From NCBI GenBank assembly GCA_964580185.1, contig CAZOJQ010000002.1, positions 1 to 64,000 of the forward strand: DNA of 64,000 nucleotides, read 5' to 3'. The notes under the pieces were generated by a model. The model was not told where the DNA came from, did no database searches, and worked only from the letters and a program-made list of their open reading frames with translations. Origin of the DNA: CAYWWY01 sp964580185 (lineage in GTDB: Bacteria > Thermotogota > Thermotogae > MWEM01). The translations under genes and the position numbers were made by a program. This document shows positions 60,203-64,000 of this stretch, in pieces. The stretch's first letter is position 1, and each line of letters begins with the position of its first letter.

Positions 60203-61491
60203 AGGACATCACCAACCAGATCATGTTCCATCGCATCCACTACCCGGCAGAGAACAAACTCTCCCAAGCGTAACGGAACACGCGGATTCAGCCAAACGAT
60301 TCCATCAATTTCTGGCGCGTCTCGAAAACTTCGGCCGATGTAGCCATCGGGTTCCTTCTCTTCAACCAACACCCGCAATTCTTTGCCAATCCAGTTCTGA
60401 AGAATGGTTGTGGATATCTCTTCCTGAGCCATCATAATCCGTTCGTGCCGATCATTCGCCACAGATGGCGACACGGGTTCTTTATGCTCCATGGCCGTTC
60501 CTTCTTCCGTCGAATAGATAAAGCATCCCAAATGGTCAAAACGCGCTCTCTGAACAAAATCCATAAGCAGCTCAAAATCTCGTTCTGTTTCTTCCGGACA
60601 ACCTACAATGACTGTGCTCCGAATCGAAGCCAAAGGATCCAAGGATCGGATGAACTGAACCTGTTCAAGGAGTTGGGTGCGATTCTTCTTTCGATTCATT
60701 CGTCGAAGCATTGCATCGCTCCCGTGTTGCGCCGGCAGGTCAAAATACGGAATGATTTTCGGTAACCCGATCATCGTTCGGATCAGATCTTCAGTAAGAT
60801 GATCCGGATGGATATACAAAACACGAGTCCAGAAGTCCCCTTCGATCCCATCGATCCTTTTCAGCAATTCGGGAAGGTCAACCGGGCCATCTTGGTATTG
60901 AGTTGTGTCTTGGTCCACCAAAATCATCTCTTTGATTCCCTTCGCGACCAGATCTTCCATCTCTTGGATAATCTTTTCCCAAGGCCTTGACCGATGAACC
61001 CCTTTGAAAGAGGGTATCGAACAAAAACTGCATGCCCGATCACATCCGTCTCCAATCTTTACATAGGCACTTACCTGCTCGCGACAGACCTTCTGGCGAA
61101 ACAGATCATGCAAGGGATTTGGCGGGCGGTCGGAGAATCGAATCGGCGCGCCCGATTCCAACAACGCATACACCGTTTCAAGGTCTTGCACTCCGATCCA
61201 TCCATCAATTTCTGGGATTTCCTGAACGAGTGTTTGCCCATACCGCTGGACCAAACAACCCCACCCGATAATCTGTTGGTTTGGGTGGGACCGGTTGTGG
61301 GAAAACTGAAGCAACGCATCGATCGATTCTTGACGCGCATCAAGAATGAAACCGCACGTGTTGATCAACACCCGTTCTGCTTTTTCCGCGTCAGTGGTTA
61401 CCGCATGCCCTTTTTGCTCGATCAATGCAGCCAAAACAGCGCTGTCCGCATCATTTTTGGGACATCCCAAGGTGTAAATAAAAACCGTCAT
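60199..61491 (-). CDS. rimO: Ribosomal protein S12 methylthiotransferase RimO
   Basis: 430 residues. N-terminal MTTase cysteines in LGCPKNDADS, NTCGF and GCLVQRY; radical SAM cysteines in CDRACSFC; C-terminal TRAM domain (RVLVEEKEPDGYIGR...). Adds a methylthio group to the conserved Asp of S12, present here at GRIKDLPGVRY in rpsL. Overlaps pgsA and DUF4416. Confidence 0.95.
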   Translation of the reverse strand: MTVFIYTLGCPKNDADSAVLAALIEQKGHAVTTDAEKAERVLINTCGFILDARQESIDALLQFSHNRSHPNQQIIGWGCLVQRYGQTLVQEIPEIDGWIGVQDLETVYALLESGAPIRFSDRPPNPLHDLFRQKVCREQVSAYVKIGDGCDRACSFCSIPSFKGVHRSRPWEKIIQEMEDLVAKGIKEMILVDQDTTQYQDGPVDLPELLKRIDGIEGDFWTRVLYIHPDHLTEDLIRTMIGLPKIIPYFDLPAQHGSDAMLRRMNRKKNRTQLLEQVQFIRSLDPLASIRSTVIVGCPEETERDFELLMDFVQRARFDHLGCFIYSTEEGTAMEHKEPVSPSVANDRHERIMMAQEEISTTILQNWIGKELRVLVEEKEPDGYIGRSFRDAPEIDGIVWLNPRVPLRLGEFVLCRVVDAMEHDLVGDVL

Positions 61492-62045
61492 GATTGTTCT
61501 CCCGATCGAGTGGAACGGTTCCGTTTTTTTAGATACTCGGCCCGAATTTGCTCCAATACTTTCCGATACTCGGGATCCGCATAATTGGGATAGGTATAGG
61601 GCAACGGTTGAAAGGCTCCATGAATGTACATAAGCGTTATTTCAGCATAGATTCCATCTTTCAGATAGATCCGATTGGCCCAATGCTTTGTCGAGGCGAG
61701 CACAAACTGCGAGGCGTGAATATATCCTGGATCCAGATTGATTGCCCTTCGCCCGTCAATCGCAAGGCTCTGTTCCAAATGATGGGTACCCCATTTGATC
61801 TCGGCCAACCGTTCCGGCCGGATCAATTCCCGAAATCCCAAAAAACGCCCTTCAATCGGCCCATTGCCCATTTCACGATTATAGTACATGGTATATTTGC
61901 CAAAATCCAATAGCTCCGAACGAAAATCAATTGGTCCGAATTCCTTTTCCAGCGATGCTTGCAATGCATTAAGATGGACATCCACAAACGGCCCAAAACA
62001 GAAAAGGACCAAAGCCACTTCTTCCATGGGTTTAATTTTACCCAT
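61488..62045 (-). CDS. DUF4416 protein
   Basis: 185 residues from ATG 62045 (GGAGTGG about 5-7 nt upstream), overlapping the RodZ-like stop by 8 nt. Family traits: FGPFVDVHLNALQASLEKEFG, DFGKYTMYYNREMG and NLDPGYIHASQFVLAS. Function unknown; similar proteins are common in anaerobes and often sit beside RimO or the lipid gene. No enzyme motif is recognisable. Coupling to rimO suggests co-expression only. Confidence 0.85.
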   Translation of the reverse strand: MGKIKPMEEVALVLFCFGPFVDVHLNALQASLEKEFGPIDFRSELLDFGKYTMYYNREMGNGPIEGRFLGFRELIRPERLAEIKWGTHHLEQSLAIDGRRAINLDPGYIHASQFVLASTKHWANRIYLKDGIYAEITLMYIHGAFQPLPYTYPNYADPEYRKVLEQIRAEYLKKRNRSTRSGEQS

Positions 62046-62628
62046 CATTCCACTCCACGACAAACGCCTCCAACTCAACCCTCCATTGGTTTTTTCCGAA
62101 TTCGACAAGAACTCGGTTTTGATTGGGATTTTGTACCTCCAAAGAATCCCCAATCGGAAATACACGCGTTTGGCCTACGCCCAACTCTTGCCATGGATCT
62201 GAACCGTGTCGAATCTGGATGGAATACGAACCCAAATTCGTGATGCGGGGTTGACGTTGTTGAACCAGTGAATGGGTATGAATCCCCAGATATCCGATGC
62301 TGCCCAGCAAAACAGGCAAGATCAATATATTCCACCAAACGATTGGTTTCCAACTCCGCCTCGCAATTGCGCGAAAATTCTCTTTTGCTCCAGACCCTGG
62401 GGGTTCGTAAAGATTCAGTACCGGTTGACAATCCATTTCAAAGTACCGGCAGATTCGCTTCAACGCATCTCGAACATAGATTCCCGGGGTGCCCTCAATC
62501 GTGCCTTCTTCAAGGCTTTTAAGAAACTGCTCCGATATCTTAAGATGTCCTGCCAGTTCCTCGCATGACAGGTTTCGAGTCATCCGTTGTTGTCTCAATA
62601 AACGTCCAAGTTCATGTGAATTGTCCAT
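62038..62628 (-). CDS. RodZ-like HTH membrane protein
   Basis: 196 residues. N-terminal Cro/RodZ-type helix-turn-helix (LGRLLRQQRMTRNLSCEELA, ISEQFLKSLEEG), one membrane helix (about 95-115, IVWWNILILPVLLGSIGYLG) and a small extracytoplasmic beta domain. RodZ links MreB to the membrane; the length is shorter than the E. coli protein. Upstream of DUF4416, downstream of tsaC, overlapping the latter by 17 nt. Confidence 0.82.
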   Translation of the reverse strand: MDNSHELGRLLRQQRMTRNLSCEELAGHLKISEQFLKSLEEGTIEGTPGIYVRDALKRICRYFEMDCQPVLNLYEPPGSGAKENFRAIARRSWKPIVWWNILILPVLLGSIGYLGIHTHSLVQQRQPRITNLGSYSIQIRHGSDPWQELGVGQTRVFPIGDSLEVQNPNQNRVLVEFGKNQWRVELEAFVVEWNDG

Positions 62629-63706
62629 CGATTGCCTTTCGGATTCGATTCATGATGGCCATACCAATACCGATCTCTTCCACCCCTTCTATGAGGATCA
62701 TCGGATACCCTTCCTCATCAGCCATCCGAAATGCGTGGAACAGAGATTTCCCAATGGAATATGGTTGAGCCCGACTCCCGAGAGAAACATAAGATACTCC
62801 GCTATCTTGATATCGATCCATCGTCTCATCTGTGCATAGCACAAGAACCCGATGCTCCGGTCGATTCCTTTCATGATACCGGCAGAGGACCTGTTCGATC
62901 ATTCGCTCCAAATCCCGATCGCTACTCCCTGTATACTCGATCAAGGTCAACGAGGCTTTTGGTGCGTAATGTCGATACTTCATTCCCGGAGCAATTGCTT
63001 CCGCGCGGTGCATACCGATAACTAGATCTGGAATCATCGTTTGGATCTGTTCTACCGTGATTGGACCCGGTCGAAGCAATACCGGCGGTTCCTCCACCAG
63101 AGAAATGATGGTCGATTCCAATCCAAAATCCAGCGTCCCGCTATCAATGATCCAATCTGCGATTCCTTCCATCTCACACAAATGCTCTTTCCGTGTCAAA
63201 CTGGGGGTTCCGGATCGGTTCGCGCTGGGCGCGGCTAAAGGAATGCCACACTCGGAAATGAGCGCTTGCGCAACGGGATGAGAAGGAAAGCGAATGGCTA
63301 CCGTATCTCGTCCTCCGGTGACCCATTTCGGCACATGCGAACCTTTTGGGAACACGAAAGTCATTGGGCCCGGCCAAAACTTCTCTGCCAAATCTCGCCA
63401 CGGATAGGCTACGGATCCGACCAAGCGAGTCAAGTTGTCCAAAGCGCTGATATGGAGAATCAATGGATTATCAATAGGCCTGCCTTTCGCTTGATACACT
63501 TTTTGGACCGATGGTCCAAGAAAAGGATTCACACCCAACCCATAGACTGTTTCGGTCGGGAAGACCACCAGTCCTCCGTTCAGCAACTCCATCGCTGCTG
63601 GCCGGAGGATTTGGGTCATCTCCGGATTGGGCATACGGTCTTCGATGGAAAGCCATCTCGTTTTGAGCAACTCTGGTTTTGGATCCGACCCTTCGTTTTC
63701 GTTCAT
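62612..63706 (-). CDS. Threonylcarbamoyl-AMP synthase (Sua5/TsaC type)
   Basis: 364 residues from ATG 63706. YrdC domain: LVVFPTETVYGLG, KGRPIDNPLI, FWPGPMTFVF, AAPSANRSG, and a Sua5 C-terminal domain after about residue 220. It makes the AMP intermediate for t6A in tRNAs. The start has a weak ribosome site and lies 2 nt after the minD stop; a start further in, at MPNPEMTQIL, is possible. Confidence 0.9.
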   Translation of the reverse strand: MNENEGSDPKPELLKTRWLSIEDRMPNPEMTQILRPAAMELLNGGLVVFPTETVYGLGVNPFLGPSVQKVYQAKGRPIDNPLILHISALDNLTRLVGSVAYPWRDLAEKFWPGPMTFVFPKGSHVPKWVTGGRDTVAIRFPSHPVAQALISECGIPLAAPSANRSGTPSLTRKEHLCEMEGIADWIIDSGTLDFGLESTIISLVEEPPVLLRPGPITVEQIQTMIPDLVIGMHRAEAIAPGMKYRHYAPKASLTLIEYTGSSDRDLERMIEQVLCRYHERNRPEHRVLVLCTDETMDRYQDSGVSYVSLGSRAQPYSIGKSLFHAFRMADEEGYPMILIEGVEEIGIGMAIMNRIRKAIDGQFT

Positions 63707-63708
63707 CG

Positions 63709-64000
63709 TTATCGCCGGAACATGGCGCGAAATAGCGTCCAAAAGGTTGGTTTTGACAAACGATAATCTTCTTTGATCGGGATTTTGTGTCCCATAATCC
63801 GGCGCGCGATGTTTCCGAATATTTGGTGAATTTCCTTGCTTCCTTCCATGGTGGCGGGTATCCCTCGATTGCTTGCCACGATAATCTCTTCGGAATCGGG
63901 GATAATCCCGATCAACTGCAACGCCAGAGTCTTCAAGATATCTTCGATGGAAAGCATTCCTTTTTTTTGAGACATCAGATCCCGATACCGGTTGATGATC
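63709..64000 (-). CDS. minD: Septum-site-determining ATPase MinD (C-terminal part)
   Basis: The frame runs through the window end, so only about 96 residues are seen. IINRYRDLMSQKKGMLS, LALQLIGIIPDSEEIIVASN and RGIPA match the MinD C-terminal half. The tail PTFWTLFRAMFRR is the amphipathic membrane-targeting helix. Restricts division to midcell; minC, if present, would lie upstream outside the window. Confidence 0.92.
   Translation of the reverse strand, partial: IINRYRDLMSQKKGMLSIEDILKTLALQLIGIIPDSEEIIVASNRGIPATMEGSKEIHQIFGNIARRIMGHKIPIKEDYRLSKPTFWTLFRAMFRR

Noticed and set aside
1..64000. CRISPR arrays, insertion sequences, prophage or rRNA
   Set aside because: No regularly spaced direct repeats, transposase, integrase, phage structural genes or rRNA sequence were recognised on either strand.

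Overview
The window reads as an ordinary chromosomal segment of a bacterium with strong sigma-70 promoters (TTGACA-17-TATAAT types), Shine-Dalgarno starts and tRNA/tmRNA genes with an encoded CCA. Several things point to Thermotogota or a close relative. The str, S10, spc and alpha ribosomal operons are fused in one run (rpsL to rplQ). There are NuoE/NuoF-type flavoprotein modules of the HydBC kind. A 964-residue SLBB-repeat export protein is present. The order minD-tsaC-rodZ-DUF4416-rimO-pgsA-thpR-recA-recX-rny and the block remA-gmk-rpoZ are, from memory, also found in Thermotoga. The phylum call is an inference, and no rRNA is present to test it.

Layout. 1-6 kb: a truncated Cache-domain sensor (-), an RtcB RNA ligase (+), then a two-lipoprotein operon (-) of an Ig/fn3-like surface protein and an S8 protease. 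6-10 kb: the operon remA-gmk-rpoZ-L,D-transpeptidase-MATE (-) and the tmRNA gene (-). 10-16 kb: a BMP-family ABC importer (ATPase plus two permeases, no binding protein), an FGGY kinase and an exported alpha/beta hydrolase (+). 16-18.6 kb: tRNA-Leu(CAG) (-) and a REC-PAS-GAF-GGDEF-HD-GYP protein (+) whose GGDEF and HD-GYP sites are both eroded. 18.6-24.6 kb: a radical SAM protein behind a palindromic operator, yajC-secD-secF, and a PepV-like dipeptidase (+).

24.7-64 kb is almost wholly minus strand, so it is transcribed from high to low coordinates. It begins with minD (cut by the window edge), tsaC, a RodZ-like protein, DUF4416, rimO, pgsA, thpR, recA, recX and rny. An exopolysaccharide export and control set follows: the SLBB export protein, a PHP phosphatase and a Wzc-like ATPase. 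Next come two NuoE/NuoF modules plus a small thioredoxin-like ferredoxin, without any hydrogenase or other catalytic large subunit. The 20-kb translation operon closes the run: S12, S7, EF-G, EF-Tu, S10 through secY-adk-map-infA to rpoA and L17.

The points most worth a second look are these. A NuoF paralogue has lost the cysteines of its N-terminal [2Fe-2S] fold, next to a paralogue that keeps them. The RNA polymerase alpha subunit has a linker of about 105 residues between its two domains. A pair of TTTTACC-N4-GGTAAAA operators sits on the radical SAM promoter. At three places a terminator overlaps the next promoter. A c-di-GMP-type protein has both enzymatic domains damaged. Ribosomal protein S3 carries two insertions. 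No CRISPR array, insertion sequence, prophage or rRNA was seen, and no stretch longer than 300 bases lacks a gene.
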